DNA of 64,000 nt from Nectonema munidae (lineage: Eukaryota; Nematomorpha; Nectonematoida; Nectonematidae): NCBI GenBank assembly GCA_030549495.1, contig JAUIRK010000677.1:62001-126000 (forward strand), written 5' to 3'. Under the pieces are notes generated by a model. It did no database searches. It was not told where the DNA came from and worked only from the letters and a program-made list of their open reading frames with translations. Made by a program: the position numbers and the translations under genes. Every line of letters begins with the position of its first letter. The first letter of the stretch is position 1. Of this stretch, positions 22,617-32,583 are shown piece after piece.

Positions 22617-24195
22617 ATCTAATTTATTTTTAACATGAGTGCAAGACAGTGCAAAAATGATCAAAACAGATTTTGTTACATATGTGGAGAATTGACTTTT
22701 GCTAAAGAAAAGCAGAGTGATGTATAAGGCGTACTTCGATTGTTACTTAGGAGACCGGAATAAATCATGGGCTCCTCATGTGTGAAGACACTGAGTGCAT
22801 GGTATGCAGGAAAAAATGTTCACATGAAGTTTGGTGTGAGCAGAAAGATCACTCCAATCATTGCTATTTCTGTCAGCCTGTACTACAGCAAAGAAAAAGG
22901 AACACATCGTTTACCCATATGTGCGATCAGCAATACGTCCAGTAGAACACTCAGAAAATTTGCCCGTTCCCAAACCTCCAGATCAAGAAATGCAAATATC
23001 CAGTTATGCCGATGAACATTCCAGTGGTGAATATATAGAGCTCAGTTATCCGGAAAGCGAGAATAAACCAGTGCTATTTTCTCAAGAGGCTCTAAGTGAC
23101 TTGTGCAGAAATCTTTATTTAACCAAAGACAAAAGTGAGTTTCTCGCATCAAGGCTTCAAGAAGGTATTCTTCTTGAGAAAGGAGTGAAAGTTACACTTT
23201 ACAGAAAACGATCACAAGATCTACTTGCGTTATTCACAATGGAGGGTGGTTTATGTTTTTGTAATAACATCACTGATCTTTTTGAGCAACTGCAAATTCC
23301 ATTCGATGTAACGAAGTGGCGACTTTTCATAGACGCATCCAAGAACAGCATCAAAGCTGTCCTGCTACACAATGGTAACACTCTGACTTCTGTTCCCATA
23401 GCTTATAGCACAACGATGAGAGAATCATATGAGAATTTGAAATTAATTTTAACAAGCATACAGTATGATGACAATAACTGGCACGTTTGTGCGGATTTTA
23501 AGGTTATAGCCATGCTTACTGGCTTACAGCTTGGATATAGTACTAAATTTTGCTGCTTTCTGTTCTTATGGAATTCCAGATTAAGAGAGAAACATTATGT
23601 ACGCAAGGATTGGCCAATCCGAGATGAATTAGAGCAAGGAAAACACAACATTATAAACAAACCCCTTATAAAAAGTGATCGAATTGTTTTACCACATCTG
23701 CATATTAAACTTGGCTTGTTCAAACAATTTGTGAAAGCTTTGGACAAGGAATCCTCATTTGCATACCTTGCAGAAAAGTTCCCTTCCCTCAGTAAAGCTA
23801 AAATTAAAGAAGGTGTCTTCGTAGGTCCTCAAATTCGAAAAATCGTGCTTGATGAAACTTTCGTCACACATCTCATGATAAAAGAGAAGCTTGCGTTTGA
23901 GTCATTCAGAGAAGTTTGCGTAACTTTTTGGGCAAACATCGTTCAAAAGACTATGCGAAAGTTGTGAATAATTTGCTAAGTCATTACCATGACATGGGAT
24001 GTAATATGTCTCTAAAAGTTCGTGTGCTCCACACTCATCTGGATTTTTTGCTGAAAATCTTGGAGAAGTGAGTGATGGAACGACGATTTAAAGGAAAATG
24101 GAACCCTGGTATGTTGGCAGACTACTACTGGAGTATAAAAACAGAGGATCACACTTTACACAAAAGGGTTAGAAGGACAAAGGTTGTTTGAACTG
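22617..24195 (+). pseudogene. Nearly full-length copy of the unnamed repeated gene family
   Basis: A start near 22635 gives CKNDQNRFCYICGELTF, a Cys-rich N terminus. The protein then passes through frame breaks (WAPHV, CSHEVWCEQKDHSNHCYFC) to a long open frame at 22861-23967. That frame holds LTKDKSEFLASRLQ, KWRLFIDASK, AVLLHNGN, DFKVIAML, GLQLGY, FLFLWNSR, LPHLHIKLGLFKQFVKALD and KEGVFVGPQIR. After 23967 the frame changes again to NNLLSHYHDMGCNMSLK, HTHLDFL and GMLADYYWS, ending near 24190. An identical block order is seen in the minus-strand copy at 8680-9620. Acidic residues in FID, DFKV and the region after HLDF could be an RNase H-type triad. I know of similar proteins scattered in invertebrate genomes but no accepted name. 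At least three frame breaks, so not functional. Confidence 0.8.
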
Positions 24196-25446
24196 GCATG
24201 TGTATATTTTTAATTTATAATCAACTAAATTTTTGTTGTTTTTTGTAATTTTCAGTATTTACAATGTTGTGTAATGCAATATTATATAGTATTTTATGAA
24301 ACATATTGTGCACGGCACTGGAAAACAGTGCCTAATCTGGATAAACAAATGTCATATTCAGAATCAGGACAATTTTTTACACAGAAACAAGTCTTACTTA
24401 TGATTTTACACGAGGCGTAACGTTCATAAAAAAGAAAACATATGCAGAATATTACTAGCTTTATAATATAGATATACATTGACAGAGAAACGCATCTTGA
24501 ATATAAATACTGGATAACTGAAATCATATCTAATCAAGCCTTTCGATAAAGGAAGAACCTAGTCCAGCTATCTAAGAAACCTTTCATTTCGGGCTTGGAA
24601 GCTTTATTTACTTCTAATTTCTAGATATATAATATCGATATACATATATTTCAACTAACGTATTATAAGAAAACTATACTGAAATGTTACAGATGCAGAA
24701 AAGAGATCTATTAATATACATATCTATGTAATATATGTTGACACTTATTAGGGTATGTATTGAATGTAATACAGTGTGTTAGTTTTTGCCTATGCTATAT
24801 AGAAAGAGAAGTAATGAAAACTACTATTAGAATTACTGTAGGTTCATTAGTGCTTATTTCATTTATATAGATAATTGTATGATAAAGGCATTGCTTTTTA
24901 TCATTTTTGTCTGATAAAGCATACGTCTACTAATTAAAGTTTGTGTATTCCTATTTCAAAACGTCCATTTTCGAATATATAAAAAGTGAAAAGTAATAAA
25001 TAAAAATAATTATTTTAGAAATTGATTAGGTATCATACTAATGTTGAATGTATCTGACAAAATAACTTTACACTTTTCAATAAGTAGACTGATATGGAGG
25101 GACTAGTTGATTGAAGAGTTGGATCAGAAACTAAAAATGTTTCATTTGATTTTTTGTCATTGGCAGGTTGTTTATTCTTAGGCATGGAGTTTATTACGGC
25201 TTCATTAATGAAAAGACACATATGATACCCTACCAACTTACCCGTACACACGCCAGTAAATATTTTTTAATTAATAATAAATTGTAAGATAAAATATTCA
25301 AAAAAATGAATTTTTGCACATTGTTAAATTTTATAATAACACTGCACATAATCAAATCACTTTTTTTAAGAAAATTTGTTGATTATTATAATAAAAATAT
25401 AATATCGAAACAAAATGTTTCAGTTGTTAAAAATGTACTTGATCTA
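24196..25446. other. Intron sequence, nothing recognised
   Basis: AT-rich. The minus-strand frames at 24294-24527 and 25033-25251 show no family motif and are treated as chance. Confidence 0.45.
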
Positions 25447-25531
25447 TTTATGACAGCTGTCAGAATTTTATTTGTAGACAGAAATATTCAAAAAAAAACG
25501 CAGTGATTTTCTTTTCTCGTATACATTGATT
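25447..25531 (-). repeat. Interspersed repeat, copy 2 of the ~80-bp family at 11346
   Basis: On the minus strand it reads GTATACGAGA, TCTGTCTACAAATAAAATTC and TGACAGCTGTCAT in the same order as copy 1. It lies 12 bp from the MITE at 25543. Confidence 0.7.
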
Positions 25532-25542
25532 TATGTTAGTTT

Positions 25543-25779
25543 GGTCCTCGGACATTTCGCCCCATTATTTTTATAAGACAGTTAGTCCTATGGACAATTC
25601 GCCCCATTATTTTCATAAGACATTTTGTCTCATGGACAATTCTAAAAAATTAAGAAATAAAATGATTAATTTGAAATAATTTTACACATATAATAAGCAA
25701 ATATGGATGAAACAAATAGCCTATGAGACAATTTCTCCAGCGGGCAAATTGTCTATGGGGCGAAATGTCTGTCGACCGT
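25543..25779. mobile_element. MITE with GGACATTTCGCCCC termini
   Basis: The left end GGTCCTCGGACATTTCGCCCC is mirrored on the right by an end whose inverse reads CGGTCGACAGACATTTCGCCCC. Internal copies of GACAATTCGCCCC and TTTATAAGACA make the arms partly repetitive. No coding capacity. Confidence 0.75.
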
Positions 25780-26024
25780 TAGCTTAAATAATTTTTTAAT
25801 TATAAGGGTTAACTACTTAAACGTTGGCTTTTCCTGCTTATAAAAAGTTGAAAATATTAAATAAACTCTAATTCTTTATGCCTCCTATTATTTTGAAATT
25901 ATTCTGAGAACAGACGGTTCCGATTTAAAATAATGAAAATTGCTTTATTAATCTATTTTGTTTCCTTTCTCTCTTATGTTAATTATGTAGCAAATTTTTC
26001 AATTTTGAGTAAAAGGCAAGGTAA

Positions 26025-26172
26025 AGGTACCGTGGGTGTATTTTTATTGACAAGGCACTGATGTACCGCTTATGTCAAACTATGAACAAATTCGTATCGA
26101 TGAGGAATGGAATCTAGAGGCTTCCGTGCTGAGTCCATCATCTCAACCAACCTACCATGCCACCCATAGAGT
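26025..26172 (-). repeat. Candidate tRNA-derived SINE
   Basis: Starting near 26165 on the minus strand, TGGCATGGTAGG resembles a pol III A box. About 37 nt later GATTCCATTCC matches 9 of 11 bases of the B-box consensus. Unique sequence follows (GCGGTACATCAGTGCC, CACGGTACCTTTACC). It is GC-richer than its surroundings. No second copy lies in the window, so the SINE call is tentative. Confidence 0.4.
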
Positions 26173-26654
26173 ATGCTAGTAGGGGATACGTCAAATTAGT
26201 TTTCAAAAAACTTAAGTTATTCTCTAAAATTTTTTAGTTTATGTTGAAGCTCTATAACTTTTTCTGATAGACTTTTTTTCCTTAAAAGTTATTATAAAAG
26301 GCAAATCATTGCAAAATGTTAAAAGTTATTTTACTTTTTGTAGCTTGTATTAATTTAGCTTTTAAACTATTTTTGAATGATGCTGAGTAAAATGAAATAA
26401 TGCGATCTTAATTTTTTGTTTTATTTTTGTTTGCACAATTATAACATCATTTTATACCCTTGCCCCTGAATTAATCACATTTTTAATATAAACATTGCAG
26501 GGTGTCTAGTAGACTCTTTGTCTTTAGACTTCATTCACTCGTTTAAAACTTTCCATCCTTCAGTTATTTGTTTTCTCTATGAATCAAATATCCTTTCATA
26601 AATTCCTGTAATGTGCCTGGCAGACAACTTCATTTTCAAATGAAAAGCCTATTC

Positions 26655-26920
26655 CACCCCCCCCCTCCAACAATTTTGGATTTTTTTAAACTAGTGTATA
26701 TTCTGCAAATTTAATTAAAATATTTTGGCTGGAAGTATAGTATTTAAATTCACCAAATTTGTAAAAAAAAAATATAAAGTAAGTCTTATAAATTTAGAAC
26801 TTTAGGTATGCGGCTGAATACACTCTATTTTAAAAGATTGCTTGAATATTTGGTCTCCCGTAGTATTTCCAGACCACTAATTTTGAAAATTGCAACAAAA
26901 AATTTCGCCCCCTCAATAAT
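26655..26920. repeat. Interspersed repeat, copy B (partner at 15115-15305)
   Basis: Same orientation and block order as copy A, with C-rich left end CCCCCCCCTCC and right end TTCGCCCCC. It has an extra 60-70 bp between the poly-A stretch and GATTGCTTGAATATTTGG. Confidence 0.75.
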
Positions 26921-27018
26921 TTTGAGGTTTGTGCAATCTTTCAGTTATGGACCAATGGTTGTGATAAGTAAACTCGAGTGCTTCATTTCCAAGAGTTTTT
27001 TAAATCCTGGTCTTAGAT

Positions 27019-27082
27019 AAAAGTGGAATTGGCACTAAGCAAATTCAAATAAAAGTGGAATTGGCACTAAGCAAATTCAAAT
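27019..27082. repeat. Perfect 32-bp tandem duplication
   Basis: Two identical 32-bp units containing GTGGAATTGGCACTAAGC lie head to tail. Identity suggests a recent slippage event or an assembly effect. Confidence 0.9.
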
Positions 27083-27429
27083 GCGTACTAAGAATATTAA
27101 AAGTTTGTTAATATCTAAAATATTTTAAGATTTACTTTATTTAAAGAAAAAAGAAAGCTAATTCAAATTTAATGAAATAAAGCAAATAACCTTATTTTAA
27201 TGAAAATTTTATTTAATTTAATTAAAAAAATACATTTTTCATGTTTAAAACTTCTGCAAGTAATCCTTGAATTTATTGCAATGAAAATATGTTTTCTATA
27301 GGATTCAACATTGGACTACACCAGGGATTTGTCTTTACATCGACCCCCACCCCACATAGAAATGTTTCACAAAAAGATTAATCAATGTCCAACAGTTGAG
27401 AGAAAAATACAAACCAAAAATGCATCATT

Positions 27430-27844
27430 TCAAAACTAGTTTAGAGTGCTTCTTCATAACATTTTCGATTGCATCTTTTATAGTAGGTAATATGATCTCT
27501 TCGCCAATAGTGTACGCTCTGCCCTTCTTAAGAGAGATGCTGTATGATATCCTCCATCACTATCAGCATCATCAAATGTTTTAAAAATACATTCAGCCTT
27601 GGTTGAACCCTCAATTTCTCTCTTAGCATATTGGAATAATCACGATTTTTGTCTTTTTTTAATCATCGGAATGGATTCTTTCTAAATGTTCCTTCATTTT
27701 AGCTGCTCTCATAACATCATTGCTGAAACTTTTTTCACATAACATACACATGGGTATAGTTTCATTAGCAAACGATGTAACAAAACCAAATTTTAAATTC
27801 TGAGAATATTGCCTACATTTCTTCTTAGTCTTGGTACTGGACAT
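27430..27844 (-). pseudogene. hAT transposase N-terminus with BED zinc finger (ZBED/SCAND3-like)
   Basis: From the ATG at 27842-27844 the minus strand reads KKKCRQYSQNLKFGF, then CMLCEKSFSNDVMRAAKMK and EHLERIHSDD, a BED-type C2H2 finger (C-x2-C ... H-x4-H). After a stop, a later frame has YTIGEEIILPTIKDAI, matching the block after the finger in ZBED5-like hAT transposases. The catalytic domain is not present downstream. Decayed. Confidence 0.75.
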
Positions 27845-28273
27845 TGTGGGTATTGAGAATAAAGACTTTTGTCAAAATCAGGATGAGTTTTTAACACAAA
27901 TGCACAAAAACAACAAAATAAGTAGCACAAACTTGAATGAAAGATGGTGAGCAGATAAGAATAAATGATGAAGTGCACATGTGCACATTTGTGTGTGCTA
28001 CCTGGAGGCATGACTGTAATTGAGCGGTCAATAAAACAGTCTGCTTTCACTGTGATTACTGAAACCACTTGTTGACTCTTTACTTTTGATTTGATTTACA
28101 ACATATTTATATAAAAGTTTATGTATTTTCCATTTTGCTATACGTTTGGAAACTATTAACATCCTATCCTAACGTATTGAGTATTTTTTATCCAAGATCA
28201 TAAAATTATAATTATAGAGAAAACAAATGGGCAATTATTTAAAATGAAGTGAAACAAAAACTTTCTAAAAAAT

Positions 28274-28453
28274 GCCTTTTCGTTTAGAAGAGCAAAATGT
28301 TCTTGAATTGCCAAGATATGTATTCAGACTTCTTGAATTGGAAAAAATTATTTCTGAATCTATTAAAGTTATTAGTCTGGTTCATTGCAATAAACCAATT
28401 GCGAAAATTCAAGGATTACTTCCAAAAGTTTTAAACAAAGCAAAAAAATAGGC
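28274..28453 (+). other. Small open frame, 59 codons, unassigned
   Basis: ATG to TAG with a mixed, protein-like composition (LEEQNVLELPRYVFRLLELEK, shown in part: LELPRYVFRLLELEK) and an amphipathic helical pattern. No family recognised. It sits in the large intron between NHL repeats, out of the gene's splice chain. It could be a transposon fragment or chance. Confidence 0.2.
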
Positions 28454-29555
28454 CATATTTTTAAACTTCCAGGTTTGTAAACAAATCCTCTGGCTGCATT
28501 GGCTCCAAAACCCTGCTTGTAACACAAGGTTCGTGTAAATTATAATCAAACTCGTTTAGAATTACTTTTACAGTTTACATATATTTTAGAAAGCAGAGAC
28601 GAACATTCGTAAGGAGGGTGGAGGAGACCGTTTCCTTGAATTAACACCAGGCCCGAGAAGGCAGTCCCTATCTCGAAATAACCTTAATCAGCAGACATCA
28701 TTCTTCACTTCGCTAATTTTTTGGAGCTATTTAAATGCTATTCTAAAACATATTTAAAAATAGTTTTATCAACATAGTTTTTTACATTTACTTAATTCTA
28801 ATTCTTTTTATGAAGGCCATAAAATTCATTTTAACAGATTATATAAATTGTGCCCTATTTATGAGTATATAAGAATGAGTCAATTTTCATTTATCTACTA
28901 TGTTTATACATTTCACCTTATTTTTGACTAAAAATTAGATAAATTATCAACACATTCTACAAAAATCCAGCCGTGTGTGCTCTCAATCCCTAAATGGCAA
29001 AAAAATGTGTCCATAAGTGCCTGTCACTCTATTTGGTAAACTCATCCCCACTCGCGCAAGAAAAAAAATCTGTTTCGTTTAGAAATTTATTTTTATACCA
29101 CCCCCTCCCCCTCCACAACTCCTTCGAGAAAGCTTAATCCTGATTCTCCTTTTCTGGTTTATAAACGTTTATATTTAAATACTTTTCTGACACCTAAAAT
29201 AGTATAAATTACAAATTGAAGCATTATTAAAAAAGTTTCAAGATGCACACATATATTTACAGAAAAAGTGCCTAATTTTATCAGTTCGGGGCAAAGGTAA
29301 AGACAATAGCAGTTATCCGCCTTATCATCCATGTTTTGTGTTCTGTTGCCATAATATTTTTAACATGCAACTGCCTAAATGCTTGCCTTTATTATTTATC
29401 CACATGTTTGACCATTTTGATATTATATATTTAGTATAATATAATTTGGGTAAATCCCATACCACACTTCTCCCTGATTTATTTCACAACATTTCGATAA
29501 TTTGTCGTCTTACTTTTTATATAAAATGCCTCAAAATCAAATATTTTATTTGAAG
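28454..29555. other. Intron end, nothing named
   Basis: A GC-richer patch at 28590-28690 (GGAGGGTGGAGGAGACC) may be an old repeat. The intron ends at TATTTGAAG (29554-29555), a weak acceptor with a short pyrimidine tract. Confidence 0.4.
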
Positions 29556-29707
29556 GATTGATTGTGGCTGTTGATAGCGTGAGTCCTACAATATTTAAGA
29601 TATCCGAAAATGGCGACTTGAATAGTTGGTTTGATTGCAGCGAGTTTATGCGCGAGCCAAGTGATATTGCTATTCGAAATCAAGAATACTACATTTGTGA
29701 TTTTAAA
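29556..29707 (+). CDS. mei-P26: mei-P26-like exon: NHL repeats 3-4
   Basis: Completes the Gly codon and encodes LIVAVDSVSPTIFKISENG, SWFDCSEFMREPSDIAI and YYICDFK. VAVDSxSP is the core of blade 3 and REPSDIAI...YYxCDFK opens blade 4. It ends on a codon boundary before GTAAGA. The frame stays open into the intron, but the next exon continues the blade exactly. Confidence 0.95.
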
Positions 29708-30443
29708 GTAAGACACATCCTCTTATTTACACTTGGCTCACTTATAAATCACAAAATAAATGTCGATTCCATTTCTCATATAGTCACTCTAGGGTTTTAT
29801 TATACGGCCTAATTATTTTAACCCACACTGGCGACATTTGCATGCATTTTACCTATCTAGAATCGCAGTTTTAAGTGTGACTTATGCTTAATTACTCTCG
29901 ACTAATTTAGTAATTTTAGAACTGTCATAGCTGATTAGTATTGTATCTTTTTTATTTTACCCAATTTTGAATATTCCCGTATATTGAAAAATAAACGACA
30001 ACCTAATTTTTCCTTCTTCTTCTATTTCTAACAATAATAGTGTATTTTAAAAGACGTCTCTACATTCAGAAATAGGCAGATCCATTTTTAAAAGTTCATA
30101 AAATATAAACAATTGCAATTAAGCAGGATCGTTGTGATGATGTATTTCATCCTTCGGGCCAAGTTATAATGATGCTCTTAATAAGAATTCTGTACGAGTT
30201 TATTAGTATTTGTATCTTAAAGGGACTACTTTAGTAATAAACCTGCGCAGAAAAAATAAACAAAAATTAGGCTGTCTCTCTCCTTTCTTCTGATTCATGT
30301 GGGATAAGTGGAAATTGTAAGACGACATATAATATTAACTTTTATAAATAAAAATTATTTTTCTGTTTTAGCGCCTGTCAAGGCTATGACTTGAATGGAT
30401 TTCTAATTTTTCAGTTTGCTTCAATAATTCTAATGTTTTTAAG
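29708..30443. other. Intron, nothing recognised
   Basis: AT-rich; ends with TAATGTTTTTAAG. Confidence 0.5.
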
Positions 30444-30593
30444 GGACATTGTGTTGTTGTCTTCAATGAGAATGGAAGTTTTTTGCGACGAATAGGGTGC
30501 GATAGTATTACAAACTTTCCAAATGGAATTGACATATCACGTGATGACTACGTTCTTGTGGGAGATTCTCATGGCAACAAATTTCATATTGCT
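30444..30593 (+). CDS. mei-P26: mei-P26-like exon: NHL repeats 4-5
   Basis: Starts in phase 0 with [18 protein letters not shown], then [11 protein letters not shown] and [14 protein letters not shown]. It ends on a codon boundary before GTATTC at 30594. The fit with the exon 8.3 kb downstream ([12 protein letters not shown]) restores the blade-5 strand. Confidence 0.95.
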
Positions 30594-30714
30594 GTATTCT
30601 TCCTTTCTAATATCCTCATTTAAAACATTTGATAATATTTTTATTTCAATTTTCCCTGGACTATCATAGGTGCAATCAAATTTTCCTGTCACAACCGACA
30701 GTTATTTTTCACGG

Positions 30715-30806
30715 AATACACTTAATATCTGGAAGTGGCAATTGAATTAGTGATGTATGCCTGAAAATCAGTTCTGTAAAAATTTTTCAAAAAATCGTTA
30801 TATATT
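30715..30806. repeat. Fragment shared with the right flank of the SatA array
   Basis: AGTGGCAATTGAATTAGTGA, TGTATGCCTGAAAATCAG and TTCAAAAAATC match 57740-57815 nearly base for base. It is a stray piece of the satellite-bearing family 27 kb away. Confidence 0.75.
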
Positions 30807-31259
30807 AGAATTTTTTGATTCGATTTGATGATTTAATTATTCTTTTAACTAAAACTGATTTTGTACTACTGAGTAGAACTCATTTTTTAGTCTGACGCGG
30901 TGTTACATAACTTACATTAGTAACGTTACGCGTTTCACCTATAAGATGATTAAGATGGAGTATACTAGTCTTTCCTCCAAAACACTTTATCTTAATTTCA
31001 ATCTCAATTAGATCTGCTGCTTTAAATATGTTTTTCCCCATTTTAAAGGTTTTTGCTGAACAAATCATACTTAATTTATTATCATGTAAAAGGTTATATT
31101 TTAGTATGCTCTAAAAATAAATCTTTTATGGAAAAATGCATTACAGACAAAAATAACACGTAGCTTATGAGGAAAACAAAGCTTTTACAAGAAAAGAGAA
31201 AGTGTATATGAATATAGGTATATATACATAAAAAAATCACTTGGAGTGCAGAGCTGCTT
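30807..31259. other. Intron sequence, nothing recognised
   Basis: No coding or repeat signal beyond chance frames. Confidence 0.4.
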
Positions 31260-31505
31260 CTATTGGTCAAAAAGAAACTGAAGTCGTCTCCGATCTGTTC
31301 CGAATTTGTTTACAATTCTTTCCATGAATTTTTGTCTTTCTTCATTAACTTTTCTTTTATGTACGCTAAGCATGCATAGGCCAGAAAGGCGGTCATCTGA
31401 CATAGTTGTTTTATCCACGTCATTACCCGGCCAAGGGTACTCTTGAAAAGTTCCTGTGATGGACTCTTTTCCTCTAATTGCAATATCATTTGTTGCGCAA
31501 AACAA
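31260..31505 (-). pseudogene. hAT transposase C-terminal fragment (ZMYM1/ZBED-like)
   Basis: The minus-strand frame reads FCATNDIAIRGKES, then SDDRLSGLCMLSVHKR and ERIVNKFGTDRRRL. DRLSxLxMLSxH is the end of the hAT dimerisation/catalytic domain. FCAxNDIAxRG normally lies far upstream, so the fragment looks internally deleted. It is not the missing half of the BED-finger piece at 27430-27844, because the order on the minus strand is wrong. Confidence 0.7.
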
Positions 31506-32583
31506 AATTGAAGATTTTATAGAAAATAATATTTATCGATTTCTAACAACTGTTTGTTTTATTTTGGTGTTTAACTGACATAAAATTTCTTTTTGCGGAT
31601 TTTTCATAACAGAAAAGAAGTTTTGTGCATCAATCTGTGAATTTTTATGCCATTCGCTAGCGATGTGATTTTTGCGTGCTCATTTTATTTTGTGAAAGTA
31701 CCAGTTATAAAATATTTTTTTCCTAAACAATGAAAAATAATTGAATAAGACATTGAAAATATTCAATAGATTGATGAGAGGATTCTAAATATGTATAATA
31801 CTTGTATATTTGTTGTGTAATGTGAAGTCATAATTTTGAGCCCGCTGGGAAGAGCCTAAAAAATAAAAAAGTAAAATGTAGAGTTTAATACGCTGATTCC
31901 AAATATGTAATTTGTTTGAAATAAATCAAATGAATTTTTGATTTTTTCGATGTCAAAGGTGGAATTTTTGACATTTTATCAAGTTCAAAGGCTAAAAAAT
32001 TCTAAAAGATTTAAAAAATTCTAACTTAAAATATTTATACATTTTCGTAATTAGTATAAAGTTTCCTTTAAAATGAGATATTTAAATTGAAAACGGGATA
32101 AGTTTGAAATTTTCAGAATATTTTATAGGTATCTTTCTAATTTTTTCACCGTATAGTATGTTTAAATATTAGATATATTTTATCATTGTGCAAAAAAATT
32201 GAAAAATAACTTTTCTAACATCGTCTCACCGAATGAGGTATATCAAATCTTACATCTAGCAAAATATGAACAGACAGTTGAACATTGTCTCCCTAGTCAT
32301 TTGTACATGGAATAGAAACCATCATAGTATACCGGTTGGAGATGAATCATTGTAGTATACAGATTTGAAATGACACTCAAGTTGTCTACCCGCTTTTAAC
32401 CATACAATATAAAAACTTATCAAAACATGTTGAAAACTTGCATTACACAAGTTTACTAAATTGATAACTATTCCTCGGGAATTGGTGAGGTAAAATAGAA
32501 GCATTGAATTAGGATATCTACTTGCGTTAACATAAAACACTCCTCCACCTTTCAAGAAAATGAATAAACAGGATGCTTTATGA
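31506..32583. other. Intron sequence, nothing named
   Basis: AT-rich. Near 32290-32350 a GTATACCGG / GTATACAG pair occurs around ATCAT, possibly a small repeat. No coding signal. Confidence 0.4.

Noticed and set aside
24294-25251. Two minus-strand frames of 72-77 codons in the large intron
   Set aside because: No motif, no start context, no repeat partner in the window.
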